Shown: positions 7,523 to 17,205, counted from the stretch's first letter. The stretch: 64,000 nucleotides of DNA from Flavobacterium enshiense DK69 (GCF_000498495.1 NZ_AVCS01000006.1:1-64000); one strand, 5' to 3'. Made by a program: numbers and translations. The notes: a model not told the origin generated them from the sequence alone.

Positions 7523-8215
7523 TTATGTGGATTTTTTATCCAGTTTGTGCTGTTGAATCGTTCCTCCGGCAACCGTTTTTTGGTTAATCTGACGTGGATT
7601 ACCGTAAATGGTAATTGTTCCTCCGGCTCTGGTTTTTGCTTCAACCAGTTCGGTTGCTGTAACATCTGCTTCACCGCCTGCGTTAACAGCAACTACTGTT
7701 TGTTCCCCTTCCAGGGCGCTGGCTTTTACGATTCCGCCCGATGTAACTACGATGTCCTGATTCTGGGCTTTTCCTGTCAATCGGACCATACCACCTGAAT
7801 TCGCTTTAATGTTAACTTTCTTTACATCCAGGTTTAGTTTGATTTCTGCACCTTCTTTGGCGCTCACCAAAAATTCAACACCATCAAAAGTGGCCGGACT
7901 AGAAACATAAGCGCCTTCGCTGGCTTCAACGGCGTCAATTTTTTTAAAGTAAACAATGGCGGTCACTTCATCACCTTTTAACGATTTATCCAACGCCATT
8001 CGAATCTTCAGCTCTCCGTTTTTGTTTACCAATTCCACATCGCCACTGCGATCCCCAGAAAGTTCTACTTTGGTTTCAGTGCCTTCCACAAGTTGAACGG
8101 AAATCTTATCGAAGGCCTTTACGGTTGTAAAGTCACCCACATTTTTGGTGATTTTTGTTTGTGAAAAACCTAATTGTGCTGCAAAAAGCAATACTGTTAA
8201 AACTAATCTCTTCAT
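7523..8215 (-). CDS. Head-GIN domain protein (DUF2807), secreted
   Basis: The 230 aa protein has a signal peptide (residues 1-18, ending GFS-Q) and then a repetitive right-handed beta structure with the head-GIN pattern: FDKISVQLVEGTETKVELSG, then repeated short strands with Gly turns (EGAYVSSPATF, NSGGMVRLTG, TSGGIVKASA, NAGGEADVTA, RAGGTITIYG). This is the DUF2807 auto-transporter-adhesin-like fold, common and poorly understood in Bacteroidota. It follows rnr by 10 bases on the same strand and is probably co-transcribed with it. Confidence 0.85.
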   Translation of the reverse strand: MKRLVLTVLLFAAQLGFSQTKITKNVGDFTTVKAFDKISVQLVEGTETKVELSGDRSGDVELVNKNGELKIRMALDKSLKGDEVTAIVYFKKIDAVEASEGAYVSSPATFDGVEFLVSAKEGAEIKLNLDVKKVNIKANSGGMVRLTGKAQNQDIVVTSGGIVKASALEGEQTVVAVNAGGEADVTATELVEAKTRAGGTITIYGNPRQINQKTVAGGTIQQHKLDKKST

Positions 8216-8225
8216 AAGTTGAATT

Positions 8226-10403
8226 TTATTCTTGTTTTCTGATAAAATGGAAATCCAATTGTTTTTTAACTAAATCGGCGTTCTTCACCTTAACGTAAAC
8301 TTCGTCTCCTAATTGTAAGATGTTATGTGAAACTTCGCCCACCAAAGCATATTGTTTTTCATCAAAGATGTAATAGTCGTCCCGGATTTCCCGGATTCTA
8401 ACCATTCCTTCACATTTGTTTTCGATGATTTCCACATAAATACCCCACTCGGTAACACCGGAAATCACGCCTAAAAACTCCTGATCCTGATGGTCCTGCA
8501 TGTATTTCACCTGCATGTATTTCACGGAATCACGTTCGGCATTGGCCGCCATGCTTTCCATCTGGGAGGAGTGCGCGCATTTTTCTTCGTAATCTTCTTC
8601 GCTCACACTTTTTCCGCCATCGAGATAATGCTGTAACAAACGGTGTGCCATCACATCGGGATAACGTCGGATCGGAGAGGTAAAATGCGAATAGAAATCG
8701 AACGCCAATCCGTAATGTCCAATATTGTCGGTAGAATACACCGCTTTACTCATACTTCGGATGGCCAAAGTGTCGACTAAATTCTGTTCTTTCTTTCCGT
8801 TAACGTCTTCCAGTAAAGTGTTCAGCGATCTGGAAATGCTGTCACGCGATTTGAAGTTCAGGCTGTACCCGAATTTCGAAATCACGGTTTGCAGGTTGAT
8901 CAGTTTATCTTCGTTCGGTTCGTCGTGAATACGGTAGACGAAAGTTTTCTTTTGTTTTCCGATGAACTCAGCCACTTTTCGGTTGGCCAGAAGCATGAAT
9001 TCTTCAATCAAATGGTTGGCGTCTTTCGCTACCTTGAAATATACCCCTACAGGTTCATCGTTTTCGTCCAGTTTGAATTTCACTTCCACTTTATCGAAGG
9101 AAATAGCCCCTGCAGCCATACGTTTTCTTCGCATGATTTTAGCCAGTTCATCCATTTTTAAAGTAGCCTCCACAATTTCTTTCGGCACCTTATATTCAGC
9201 ACCTGTTAAAGAAATTTCCTCTGGAATAATATCACCTTTGGTTTCGATGATGTGTTGGGCTTCTTCGTATGCAAAACGCTGGTCGGAATAAGTTACCGTC
9301 CTTCCAAACCACTGATTCATCAGTTCGGCTTTATCGTTCAGTTCGAAAACCGCAGAAAAGGTATATTTTTCCTCATGCGGACGCAATGAACAGGCAAAAT
9401 TACTCAGTACTTCCGGCAACATCGGTACCACTCGGTCTACCAGATAAACGGAAGTAGCGCGTTTATAGGCTTCTTCCTCCAAAATAGTTCCCTCCTGTAC
9501 ATAATGCGACACGTCGGCGATATGCACTCCGATTTCGTAGTTACCATTTTCTAACACCTTGAAAGAAAGCGCGTCGTCAAAATCTTTGGCGTCTTTCGGG
9601 TCAATGGTAAAAGTCAGGGTTTCGCGCATGTCACGACGTTTGGCGATTTCTTCCGCTGTGATGGAAGTATCAAGTTTTTTGGCATAGGCTTCCACCTCGA
9701 TAGGAAAATCATACGGCAATCCGTATTCGGCCAAAATCGCATGGATTTCAGTATCGTGTTCGCCCGGTTTTCCCAATACTTTGATGACTTCACCAAATGG
9801 GCTGTCGGCTTTTTTCGGCCAGTCCAACATCTTCACCAAAACCACATCACCATTCTCGGCTTCTCCGATTCTATCTTTCGGAATGAAAATATCGGTGTAC
9901 ATTTTGGCATTGGCCGTTGTAAGGAAGGCAAAGTTTTTCTGAATGTCGATTACGCCCACAAATTCGGTTTTGGCGCGTTCGAGGATTTCAAGCACTTCGG
10001 CTTCCGGTCTTCGGGAACTTCTTCGGTTATACACATAAGCCCTCACCTTGTCGCCGTCCAGGGCGTGGTTGAGGTTTTGAAACGGAATAAATACATCATG
10101 TTCCAAATCCGGGGAAACCAGATAACCGGTTTTACGGCTGGTCATATCGACCGTTCCTTCGTAATATTCGGTTTTGGAGATGATTTTGTATTTGCCGCGT
10201 TCGACTTCCTGAATTTTTTCTTTGGAAGCTAAATGACCTAGTTCTTTGATGATCTCGTTACGGCTTTTGGTGTCGTTGACATCCAGTGCTGCCGCTATTT
10301 GTTTGTAGTTGAATGTTTTATTGGGGTCTTGGGCTAAAATCTTAAAAATCTTTGCGGAAAAATCTTTTTGTTTTTTTCCGGCTTTATGAAACTTCTTACT
10401 CAT
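8226..10403 (-). CDS. rnr: Ribonuclease R
   Basis: RNase R is a processive 3'-5' exonuclease that degrades structured RNA. The 725 aa protein shows an N-terminal winged-helix-like region (residues 10-65), OB/cold-shock domains (about 70-240), the RNB catalytic domain opening with FTIDPKDAKDFDDALSF near residue 265 (the Asp cluster binds magnesium) and a C-terminal S1 domain (about 640-722). The motif FTSPIRRYPDVMAHRLL, typical of RNase II/R, is intact. It is the first gene of a transcript that continues into the head-GIN gene. Confidence 0.95.
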   Translation of the reverse strand: MSKKFHKAGKKQKDFSAKIFKILAQDPNKTFNYKQIAAALDVNDTKSRNEIIKELGHLASKEKIQEVERGKYKIISKTEYYEGTVDMTSRKTGYLVSPDLEHDVFIPFQNLNHALDGDKVRAYVYNRRSSRRPEAEVLEILERAKTEFVGVIDIQKNFAFLTTANAKMYTDIFIPKDRIGEAENGDVVLVKMLDWPKKADSPFGEVIKVLGKPGEHDTEIHAILAEYGLPYDFPIEVEAYAKKLDTSITAEEIAKRRDMRETLTFTIDPKDAKDFDDALSFKVLENGNYEIGVHIADVSHYVQEGTILEEEAYKRATSVYLVDRVVPMLPEVLSNFACSLRPHEEKYTFSAVFELNDKAELMNQWFGRTVTYSDQRFAYEEAQHIIETKGDIIPEEISLTGAEYKVPKEIVEATLKMDELAKIMRRKRMAAGAISFDKVEVKFKLDENDEPVGVYFKVAKDANHLIEEFMLLANRKVAEFIGKQKKTFVYRIHDEPNEDKLINLQTVISKFGYSLNFKSRDSISRSLNTLLEDVNGKKEQNLVDTLAIRSMSKAVYSTDNIGHYGLAFDFYSHFTSPIRRYPDVMAHRLLQHYLDGGKSVSEEDYEEKCAHSSQMESMAANAERDSVKYMQVKYMQDHQDQEFLGVISGVTEWGIYVEIIENKCEGMVRIREIRDDYYIFDEKQYALVGEVSHNILQLGDEVYVKVKNADLVKKQLDFHFIRKQE

Positions 10404-10512
10404 TTTTCATTTCTTATATTGCTGAAAATTACGAATTACAAATAACAAATCAGAATTTACGCATCAGATTTATGCTAAAAATAACTTTTGTATCTTTAGG
10501 GAAAGAATTTTT

Positions 10513-10752
10513 ATGAACGAATTCATCACTATAGCTGTTTTTGATTACCCGCACGAGATTACCGTGCTCAAGCATCTTTTGGATCAAACCGAAATCCAGT
10601 ATTTCTTTGAGAATGAAACAATGACGGCCATTGCGCCCATGTATTCGCAGGCGTTGGGCGGCATTCGGTTGAAGGTTCATCCGGATGATGTGGAAACGGT
10701 TCGGGAAATTTTAAAAAAGTTGAAGGACGATTCGCATTTGAGAATCGTTTAA
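10513..10752 (+). CDS. DUF2007 (putative signal-transducing) protein
   Basis: The 79 aa protein matches DUF2007: a ferredoxin-like small domain with VFDYPHEITVLKHLLDQTEI (an early helix between strands), then GGIRLKVHPDDVETVREILK. It is cytoplasmic, with no signal. Family function is unknown, although some members are labelled PII-like. A near-consensus -7 box (TATCTTTA) lies at 10491-10498. It precedes rpiB by 39 bases, and rpiB has its own promoter. Confidence 0.8.
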   Translation: MNEFITIAVFDYPHEITVLKHLLDQTEIQYFFENETMTAIAPMYSQALGGIRLKVHPDDVETVREILKKLKDDSHLRIV

Positions 10753-10754
10753 TT

Positions 10755-10762
10755 TACCTTTG
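10755..10762 (+). promoter_or_regulatory. -7 box of rpiB
   Basis: TACCTTTG matches TAnnTTTG, begins three bases after the stop of the upstream gene and lies 29 bases before the rpiB ATG. Confidence 0.5.
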
Positions 10763-10791
10763 TATAAAATAACTGCAAACAAAACACAACA

Positions 10792-11223
10792 ATGAAAATC
10801 TCCATCGGAAACGACCACGCCGGACCAGACTACAAAAAAGCAATTGTTCAACATTTGGAAGCACAAGGACATACCGTGATCAATCATGGAACGGACTCTA
10901 CTGACAGTGTGGATTATCCTGATTTCGGTCACGCAGTAGCTGCGGATGTACAAAACGGAACGGCCGATTTCGGTATCGTTATCTGCGGAAGCGGAAACGG
11001 AATCGCCATTACAGCCAACAAACACCAGAATGTTCGCGCCGCTTTGTGCTGGATGAACGAAATTGCAGCTTTGGCCCGTCAGCACAATGATGCTAACGTG
11101 ATGAGTATTCCGGCACGTTATACCAACATCAAACAGGCCGTGGAAATGGTGGAAACGTTTTTAACCACCGATTTTGAAGGCGGAAGACACGCTACCAGAG
11201 TAAATAAAATTGCCTGTCAATAA
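10792..11223 (+). CDS. rpiB: Ribose 5-phosphate isomerase B
   Basis: RpiB interconverts ribose 5-phosphate and ribulose 5-phosphate in the pentose phosphate pathway. The 143 aa length and motifs match: GNDHAG at 6-11, DYPDFGHAVA at 41-50, the catalytic Cys65 in VICGSGNGI, and His98 in ARQHNDANV; both residues match the E. coli RpiB active site. The related LacA/LacB enzymes lack this exact context. It ends in a hairpin and has its own promoter. Confidence 0.92.
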   Translation: MKISIGNDHAGPDYKKAIVQHLEAQGHTVINHGTDSTDSVDYPDFGHAVAADVQNGTADFGIVICGSGNGIAITANKHQNVRAALCWMNEIAALARQHNDANVMSIPARYTNIKQAVEMVETFLTTDFEGGRHATRVNKIACQ

Positions 11224-11235
11224 ATAAAATTGAAA

Positions 11236-11270
11236 GAATCCGGTTCCGTTATTGAATCGGATTTTTTTTT
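11236..11270 (+). terminator. rpiB terminator
   Basis: AATCCGGTTC pairs with GAATCGGATT (one G-T pair) around a 7-base loop and is followed by nine to ten T residues. Confidence 0.8.
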
Positions 11271-11285
11271 AAATATACTTCAACA

Positions 11286-12197
11286 ATGGAACCGCATCAC
11301 GACCACAGCATTCACAAACACCACGTGGAAGGCAAAAACCTGGTGTATTCCATTTTTCTGAATGTGGTAATTGTGGTGGCTCAGATAATAGGTGGAATCA
11401 TTTCCGGAAGCTTGGCTTTGATTTCTGATGCGCTGCACAATTTCAGCGACGTACTTTCTTTGTTGTTTAGCCTTGTGGCCCATAAATTGTCCCGTCATAA
11501 AGCCTCCATGCATCAGACGTTCGGACTGAAAAGAGCTGAATTGATTGCCGCTTTTGTAAATGCCTTTACCTTGGTTATTGTTGCTTTCTATCTGATTTAC
11601 GAAGCGATTGACCGTTTTTTTCATCCGAAGGAAATCGGTACAGAGATAGTGATTTGGCTTGCATTGTTAGGAATCGTTGCTAATGGCTTTTCGGTTTTAC
11701 TGCTTAAGAAAGATGCCGATCACAACCTGAACATGAAATCGGCCTACATGCATTTATTCAGTGATATGTTGGCTTCGGTGGCCGTTTTGATTGGCGGATT
11801 GCTGATGAAATACTTCCATATTTATTGGATAGACAGTGTGCTGACTTTGATAATAGCCATTTACTTGATTATTGTTGGTGCCGATTTACTTAAAAAATCG
11901 ACCAAGATGCTGATGCTTTTCACACCCGAGAACATAGACATCAATGAAATCATTGCTGAGGTACATAAGATCAAGGGTGTCCGCAACATGCATCATATCC
12001 ATGTTTGGCATTTAAACGAAGAAGAATTACACCTCGAAGCACACATAGAATGTACGGATGACATCAAAATGAGTGAATTCAACATGATATTGGAAAAAGC
12101 GGAAGAAGTCCTTCATGAAAAATTCGGTATCAATCATATCACGATCCAACCTGAATTCCGCAGAGAAGACGATAAAGACTTTATTGTTCAGGATTAA
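11286..12197 (+). CDS. Cation diffusion facilitator (zinc-type exporter)
   Basis: The 303 aa inner-membrane protein has six predicted helices and a C-terminal cytoplasmic metallochaperone-like domain (about 215-300). The transport-site motifs HxxxD are present in helix 2 (His51, Asp55 in LHNFSD) and helix 5 (His156, Asp160 in MHLFSD), as in the zinc/cobalt/cadmium CDF group (CzcD/ZitB). A His-rich N-terminus (HHDHSIHKHH) supports metal binding. It probably exports zinc in exchange for protons. It is a single gene, with no metal regulator next to it. Confidence 0.92.
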   Translation: MEPHHDHSIHKHHVEGKNLVYSIFLNVVIVVAQIIGGIISGSLALISDALHNFSDVLSLLFSLVAHKLSRHKASMHQTFGLKRAELIAAFVNAFTLVIVAFYLIYEAIDRFFHPKEIGTEIVIWLALLGIVANGFSVLLLKKDADHNLNMKSAYMHLFSDMLASVAVLIGGLLMKYFHIYWIDSVLTLIIAIYLIIVGADLLKKSTKMLMLFTPENIDINEIIAEVHKIKGVRNMHHIHVWHLNEEELHLEAHIECTDDIKMSEFNMILEKAEEVLHEKFGINHITIQPEFRREDDKDFIVQD

Positions 12198-12210
12198 TAA
12201 ACATCACTTT

Positions 12211-12250
12211 CATATAATTTGTAACAATTTGCAATAATTTGCAATAATTT
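12211..12250. repeat. Four 10-bp units upstream of pyc
   Basis: Two perfect copies of GCAATAATTT (12231 and 12241) follow GTAACAATTT (12221) and CATATAATTT (12211). Each unit ends in ATTT, so the A/T blocks recur every 10 bp, close to one helical turn. Such phasing is known to bend DNA. The repeat lies about 135 bases before the pyc ATG, in a 186-base gap. Confidence 0.75.
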
Positions 12251-12383
12251 GTGTTTGTTGTTTTTTCACTTAAAATGGAAAAAAATGCAGTTCACAGACT
12301 ATATGCTTTTTTTTCATTATTACTAATTAAATTTAAGGGAATAAGAAGGAAGCAAGTCGGTATTAACAAAAAGCATTACTATT

Positions 12384-15300
12384 ATGGGCGATAATTTTAC
12401 TATTAAAAAGATACTTGTGGCTAACCGAGGCGAAATTGCGATACGCGTTTTTAGGGCAGCAACCGAATTAAAAATAGCTACTGTTGCCATTTTCACACAT
12501 GAAGACCGGTATTCACTGCATCGTTTTAAAGCAGATCAGAGTTTTCAGATAGGTGACGAATCGGAACCGCTGAAACCCTATCTGGATATTGAAGCAATTA
12601 TAAAAGTAGCTAAAGACAACCAGGTGGATGCCATTCATCCCGGCTACGGATTTTTGTCCGAAAATGTAGACTTCGTAAGAAGATGCGAAGAAGAAGGCAT
12701 CATTTTTATTGGTCCGAAGGCGGAAGCCATGATGCAGTTGGGAGACAAAGTAGCGGCTAAAAAAGTAGCTAAAGAAATCGGCGTTCCGGTAATTACCGAC
12801 TCTAAAAAAGATCTGAACACCGAAGAAGACGTATTATCTGAGGCAGAAATAATAGGCTATCCCGTAATGTTAAAAGCAGCAGCAGGCGGAGGAGGAAGAG
12901 GAATGCGCGTGGTTCGCAATGCGGAAGACATGCGAACGGCTTTTAATAATGCAAAAGGGGAAGCTTTAAAGGCTTTTGGCGACGACACGGTATTCCTGGA
13001 AAAATTCATTGATAATCCAAAACATGTTGAGGTACAGATTCTCGGGGATAATTTTGGAAATATTGTCCATCTATATGAACGTGACTGTTCCGTGCAACGC
13101 CGTTTTCAGAAGGTTATCGAGATTGCGCCTTCGGTTTTACGTCCCGATACCAAGTATAAATTATTCGACTATGCCGTTAAGATTGCTAAGTATGTGAACT
13201 ACAGCAATGCCGGAACGGTTGAGTTTTTAGTCGACAAAGACGAAAACATCTTTTTTATCGAAGTCAATCCGCGTATTCAGGTGGAACATACCATTACAGA
13301 AGAAATTACGGGAATTGATATCGTCCGTTCGCAAATTATCATCGCTTCCGGATACCCGCTTACACATCGTCAGATTTTTATCCATCGGCAGGAAGACATT
13401 CAGTGCAACGGCTGGGCCATTCAGTGCCGAATTACCACGGAAGACACCGAGCTCGACTTCAAACCCGATTACGGAACCATTATCGCTTACCGAAATGCAG
13501 GAGGTTATGGTATTCGTTTGGATGAAGGGAATTGCTATACGGGTGTAACGGTTTCTCCTTTTTTTGATTCCATGCTGGTGAAAGTTTCCTCCAGTGGCCG
13601 TACTTTAAAAGGTGCTTCCGACCGTTTGCGAAGAACGTTGGAAGAGTTCAGGATACGTGGCGTGAAAACCAACATGCCTTTTCTTATCAATGTATTGTCC
13701 AATGAGGTTTTCCGTGAAGGAAGGGCTACGGTGAATTTCATTCAGGAAAACCCACAACTGATGATTCCCGATCCGGAATACTTCAATGACAGAGGTACAA
13801 AAATGCTTAAATACCTTGCCGAACTGAAAGTAAACGGTCATCCGGACGTTAAACGTTTTGATTCCGAAAAGGTTTTCAGGACACCAATAGTTCCGGAAGT
13901 CAGCCGAAATGATTTTCCAAAAGGAACTAAGGATCTGCTTACCGAAATGGGAAGGGAGGCTTTCATGGAATACATTAAAAATGAAAAGAAAATTTTCTAT
14001 ACCGATACTACATTACGTGATGCACATCAGTCACTTTTTGCCACCCGTTTGCGTAATTACGACATCCTGAAAATCACAGAAGGCATTGCAAAAGACCTTC
14101 CTGAGATATTTTCACTGGAAGTATGGGGAGGCGCGACCTTTGATGTAACTATGCGTTTTCTGCACGAAGACCCTTGGGAACGCCTGCGCATGATTAGAAA
14201 ATCGGTTCCGAATATTTTACTTCAGATGCTCTTCCGGGGCAGTAATGCGGTAGGCTATGCAGCTTATCCTGATAATGTTTTAGAACAATTCATCATTAAA
14301 AGTGCCGAAAACGGAATCGATATTTTCCGCATTTTTGATTCGCTGAATTGGGTTGAAGGTATGGCCCACAGTATAGAAATCGTCAGAGAAAAAACCAATG
14401 CCATTGCCGAGGCCTGCATCTGTTATACCGGGGATATTCTTAATCCGGACAGGCAGAAATTCAACCTTCAGTATTATGTCGATTTAGCAAAACAACTTGA
14501 AGCGGCGGGAGCCCACATGTTAGCGATTAAAGACATGGCGGGCTTACTCAAACCGTATGCCGCCGAAGTATTGATCAAGGAACTGAAAAAACACATATCT
14601 ATCCCGATTCATCTGCATACGCATGACACGTCTTCGGTACAGTCGACAACCTACATAAAGGCGATTGAAGCCGGCGTTGACGTGGTTGATTGTGCCCTCG
14701 CATCGATGAGCGGATTGACCTCGCAGCCGAATTTCAATTCGCTGGTAGCAGTGATGCACGGTGCTGAAAGGGAAAATCCGATATCACTCAAAAAATTGAA
14801 TGAGTATTCCAATTATTTTGAAGCCGTACGCGAATACTATTATCCTTTTGAAAGCGAACTTAAAGCTGGGACTGCCGAGGTCTATGATCATGAAATTCCG
14901 GGCGGACAGTATTCCAATTTATTGCCGCAGGCCCGATCATTGGGATTAGAAGACAAATTTGAAACCATCAAGCAGAATTATGTGGTGGTTAACGAATTGT
15001 TCGGGGATATAGTTAAAGTAACCCCATCTTCAAAAGTTGTTGGTGACATGGCGCTTTTCATGACTTCGAATAACCTGACCGCGGCCGATGTGTTGGAAAG
15101 AGGTGATACCCTGGCCTTTCCTGAATCAGTGAAGCAGCTTTTTAGAGGCGATTTGGGCCAGCCTTACGGTGGATTTCCAAAAGCCCTTCAGAGCATAATC
15201 CTGAAAAAAGAAATCCCATACACCGAAAGACCTAATGCCCATATTAAACCTATAGATTTCGATTTGGAACTGCAATTGTTCCATCAAAAATTTGATGACA

Positions 15301-15830
15301 AACTCACTACGGAGGATTTATTGTCCTATATCATGTTTCCGAAAGTTTTTGAAGATTTTTACAAATTCAGAAAGTATTTCGGTAAGGTTGAAAAACTTCC
15401 GACACCCTATTTTTATTATCCGTTGAAAACAAATGAAGAGCTGATTGTCAACCTTGATTTGGGAAAAAACATGCTGATCAATTTCCGCTACATGAGTGAA
15501 CCTAATGAAGACGGTATCCGTGAGGTTTATTTTCGGATCAATGGACAGACCCGAAACATTGTAATAAAAGACAATTCGGTTAAGTCAACCAAACCAACCA
15601 ATGAAAAAGTTTCAGGATCCGATGACATTGGTTCGCCTTTGCAAGGCCGACTCATTAAGATTTTGGTGGACGAGAATCAGGAAGTTGAAAAAGACCATCC
15701 GCTTTTTGTGATTGAAGCCATGAAAATGGAAACTACCATTTGTGCTCCTAAAAAAGGGAAAGTAGCTAAAATTATATTGAAGCAAAATGCCATGATTGAG
15801 CAGGATGACTGTGTGATGAAGATTCAGTAA
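12384..15830 (+). CDS. pyc: Pyruvate carboxylase
   Basis: The single-chain enzyme (1,148 aa, the usual length) carboxylates pyruvate to oxaloacetate, replenishing the TCA cycle. Domains in order are: biotin carboxylase (about 5-455, with the ATP-grasp loop AAAGGGGRGMRVV), carboxyltransferase (from about 538, DTTLRDAHQSLFATR), a linker/allosteric region, and the biotin carrier domain with EAMKMET, biotinylated on Lys1114. A 10-bp-phased repeat lies in its upstream region. A 350 aa protein with possible kinase-fold motifs starts 32 bases after the stop and is probably co-transcribed. Confidence 0.97.
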   Translation: MGDNFTIKKILVANRGEIAIRVFRAATELKIATVAIFTHEDRYSLHRFKADQSFQIGDESEPLKPYLDIEAIIKVAKDNQVDAIHPGYGFLSENVDFVRRCEEEGIIFIGPKAEAMMQLGDKVAAKKVAKEIGVPVITDSKKDLNTEEDVLSEAEIIGYPVMLKAAAGGGGRGMRVVRNAEDMRTAFNNAKGEALKAFGDDTVFLEKFIDNPKHVEVQILGDNFGNIVHLYERDCSVQRRFQKVIEIAPSVLRPDTKYKLFDYAVKIAKYVNYSNAGTVEFLVDKDENIFFIEVNPRIQVEHTITEEITGIDIVRSQIIIASGYPLTHRQIFIHRQEDIQCNGWAIQCRITTEDTELDFKPDYGTIIAYRNAGGYGIRLDEGNCYTGVTVSPFFDSMLVKVSSSGRTLKGASDRLRRTLEEFRIRGVKTNMPFLINVLSNEVFREGRATVNFIQENPQLMIPDPEYFNDRGTKMLKYLAELKVNGHPDVKRFDSEKVFRTPIVPEVSRNDFPKGTKDLLTEMGREAFMEYIKNEKKIFYTDTTLRDAHQSLFATRLRNYDILKITEGIAKDLPEIFSLEVWGGATFDVTMRFLHEDPWERLRMIRKSVPNILLQMLFRGSNAVGYAAYPDNVLEQFIIKSAENGIDIFRIFDSLNWVEGMAHSIEIVREKTNAIAEACICYTGDILNPDRQKFNLQYYVDLAKQLEAAGAHMLAIKDMAGLLKPYAAEVLIKELKKHISIPIHLHTHDTSSVQSTTYIKAIEAGVDVVDCALASMSGLTSQPNFNSLVAVMHGAERENPISLKKLNEYSNYFEAVREYYYPFESELKAGTAEVYDHEIPGGQYSNLLPQARSLGLEDKFETIKQNYVVVNELFGDIVKVTPSSKVVGDMALFMTSNNLTAADVLERGDTLAFPESVKQLFRGDLGQPYGGFPKALQSIILKKEIPYTERPNAHIKPIDFDLELQLFHQKFDDKLTTEDLLSYIMFPKVFEDFYKFRKYFGKVEKLPTPYFYYPLKTNEELIVNLDLGKNMLINFRYMSEPNEDGIREVYFRINGQTRNIVIKDNSVKSTKPTNEKVSGSDDIGSPLQGRLIKILVDENQEVEKDHPLFVIEAMKMETTICAPKKGKVAKIILKQNAMIEQDDCVMKIQ

Positions 15831-15862
15831 TTTTGGAAGAAAGTAAGTGAAAAATCAGAATC

Positions 15863-16915
15863 ATGAGCAGCAGCGGTCCGTTATTAAAAAAGCAGTACTA
15901 TCCAATAAGCGCGCCACTTTACGCCTATCTGGAGAAATACAGACGGGTGGCAAAAACGAATGTTTTTTATGACGATTTATTGCGCTTTCAGGGAAGTGTT
16001 GTCGTGTATGACTCCAACAAAGAAGACACACTTTGGGTTAGGGTGTTCTACAATGAACTGGAAAAAAAGGAAATTGATTTAAGCCTTAAGAAAATCTATA
16101 CCCTGCTGCATTCCGATGGAGACGAGCGAAATATTATTAATCTGACGGTTGATTATATCGATTTTTGCACTTTCGGTAATTCGAAACCGTTTCGCGTGAA
16201 GATCCGGAACCTATTGAACGACAATTACACGCATTTTTATGTAAAAATTGCCGATGCATCCCGAATTTTCGGATTGGAGTTAGAGCACATCATGTCCCCG
16301 AACAGTATCAACTTTCTGGTCCATAAAGAAACGCTGATTGAAGAACATATCGTGGGAATTCCCGGTGATGTCTTTTTAAAGCATCATCTGGATAAGTGTA
16401 CCGAAAACGAAAAGGCACAAATCGCAAAGGAATTCGTAAAATTCAACGAGCGTTGTATGATTGGTCTTTTAGGCGATATGCGCTCGTATAATTTTGTTGT
16501 CATTCCCATTTACGATTACGACCATATTGTGTACAAGATCAGGGCGATTGATTTTGATCAGCAATGTTATGAAGGTAATTTCAAACTTTACAAACCGCAT
16601 CTTTTCAAGGAGAATTTTCGCTTTACCCAACTGGTAAAAGAAAAACTCATGAAAAATTCCATTGAACAGTACCAGAATGAGGAACGTTCTATTTTGGTTA
16701 GGAGAATAGCAGGTTTTGAGGAACGTTTAGGTGAATTATTGCAGGCAATGAAAGCAAGTGAATTGTCACCTTCTATTAATTTCGAGCGTCTGAGACGGGA
16801 AACCTATGAAGTAACTTTTGATAAGAATTTCAAAAATGCGACCTCCATGAGCGACATCGTCGAAGCGGCACTGAATTTCATCAAACGTAATTATCATACG
16901 CACGGCGGTGATTAA
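15863..16915 (+). CDS. Unknown protein with kinase-fold-like motifs
   Basis: I do not recognise a named family for this 350 aa cytoplasmic protein. The middle shows a pattern like the catalytic loop and metal-binding loop of aminoglycoside-phosphotransferase-type kinases: GDMRSYN (Gly204, Asp205, Asn210), then a strand, then AIDFDQQ (Asp230, Phe231, Asp232). In kinases these positions would be HxDxxxxN and D-F-D/G. An upstream EEHIVGIPGDVF could be part of the N-lobe or hinge. No Gly-rich loop is obvious. It lies 32 bases after pyc on the same strand, so a link to pyruvate carboxylase is possible. It could equally be an inactive pseudokinase. Confidence 0.6.
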   Translation: MSSSGPLLKKQYYPISAPLYAYLEKYRRVAKTNVFYDDLLRFQGSVVVYDSNKEDTLWVRVFYNELEKKEIDLSLKKIYTLLHSDGDERNIINLTVDYIDFCTFGNSKPFRVKIRNLLNDNYTHFYVKIADASRIFGLELEHIMSPNSINFLVHKETLIEEHIVGIPGDVFLKHHLDKCTENEKAQIAKEFVKFNERCMIGLLGDMRSYNFVVIPIYDYDHIVYKIRAIDFDQQCYEGNFKLYKPHLFKENFRFTQLVKEKLMKNSIEQYQNEERSILVRRIAGFEERLGELLQAMKASELSPSINFERLRRETYEVTFDKNFKNATSMSDIVEAALNFIKRNYHTHGGD

Positions 16916-16921
16916 TAACTT

Positions 16922-17188
16922 CTAGATTTTAGTCAATACATGGTAAACAAGTAAAGCCTGAAAGATAAGGATAACGAAAAACTTCCACAAAAATGACAGT
17001 TTTGAAATCTTATGTCGATAAAGCACCATTCCAGACAGGGCGCCAATGCTTCCTCCCATGAAGGCAAAGGCCAGCAAGAATCTTTCTGGAATCCTGGATT
17101 TTTGGTTTACCGCTAACCATTTGTCAATACCATACAGTAAAAAAGCGAATCCGTTAATTGCCGATAAATAAATGAAAAGAGGAGGCAT
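16922..17188 (-). CDS. DUF1294 membrane protein
   Basis: The 88 aa protein fits DUF1294: an N-terminal helix (LFIYLSAINGFAFLLYGIDK), the conserved RIPERFLLAFAFMGGSIGAL core, MVLYRHKISKLSF, and a final membrane helix. It has two to three membrane segments. Function is unknown; in other bacteria the domain is sometimes fused to a cold-shock domain, which is absent here. It converges on the upstream gene with only 6 bases between the stops and has its own promoter. Confidence 0.85.
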   Translation of the reverse strand: MPPLFIYLSAINGFAFLLYGIDKWLAVNQKSRIPERFLLAFAFMGGSIGALSGMVLYRHKISKLSFLWKFFVILIFQALLVYHVLTKI

Positions 17189-17205
17189 TTGTTATGACTT
17201 TGAGG

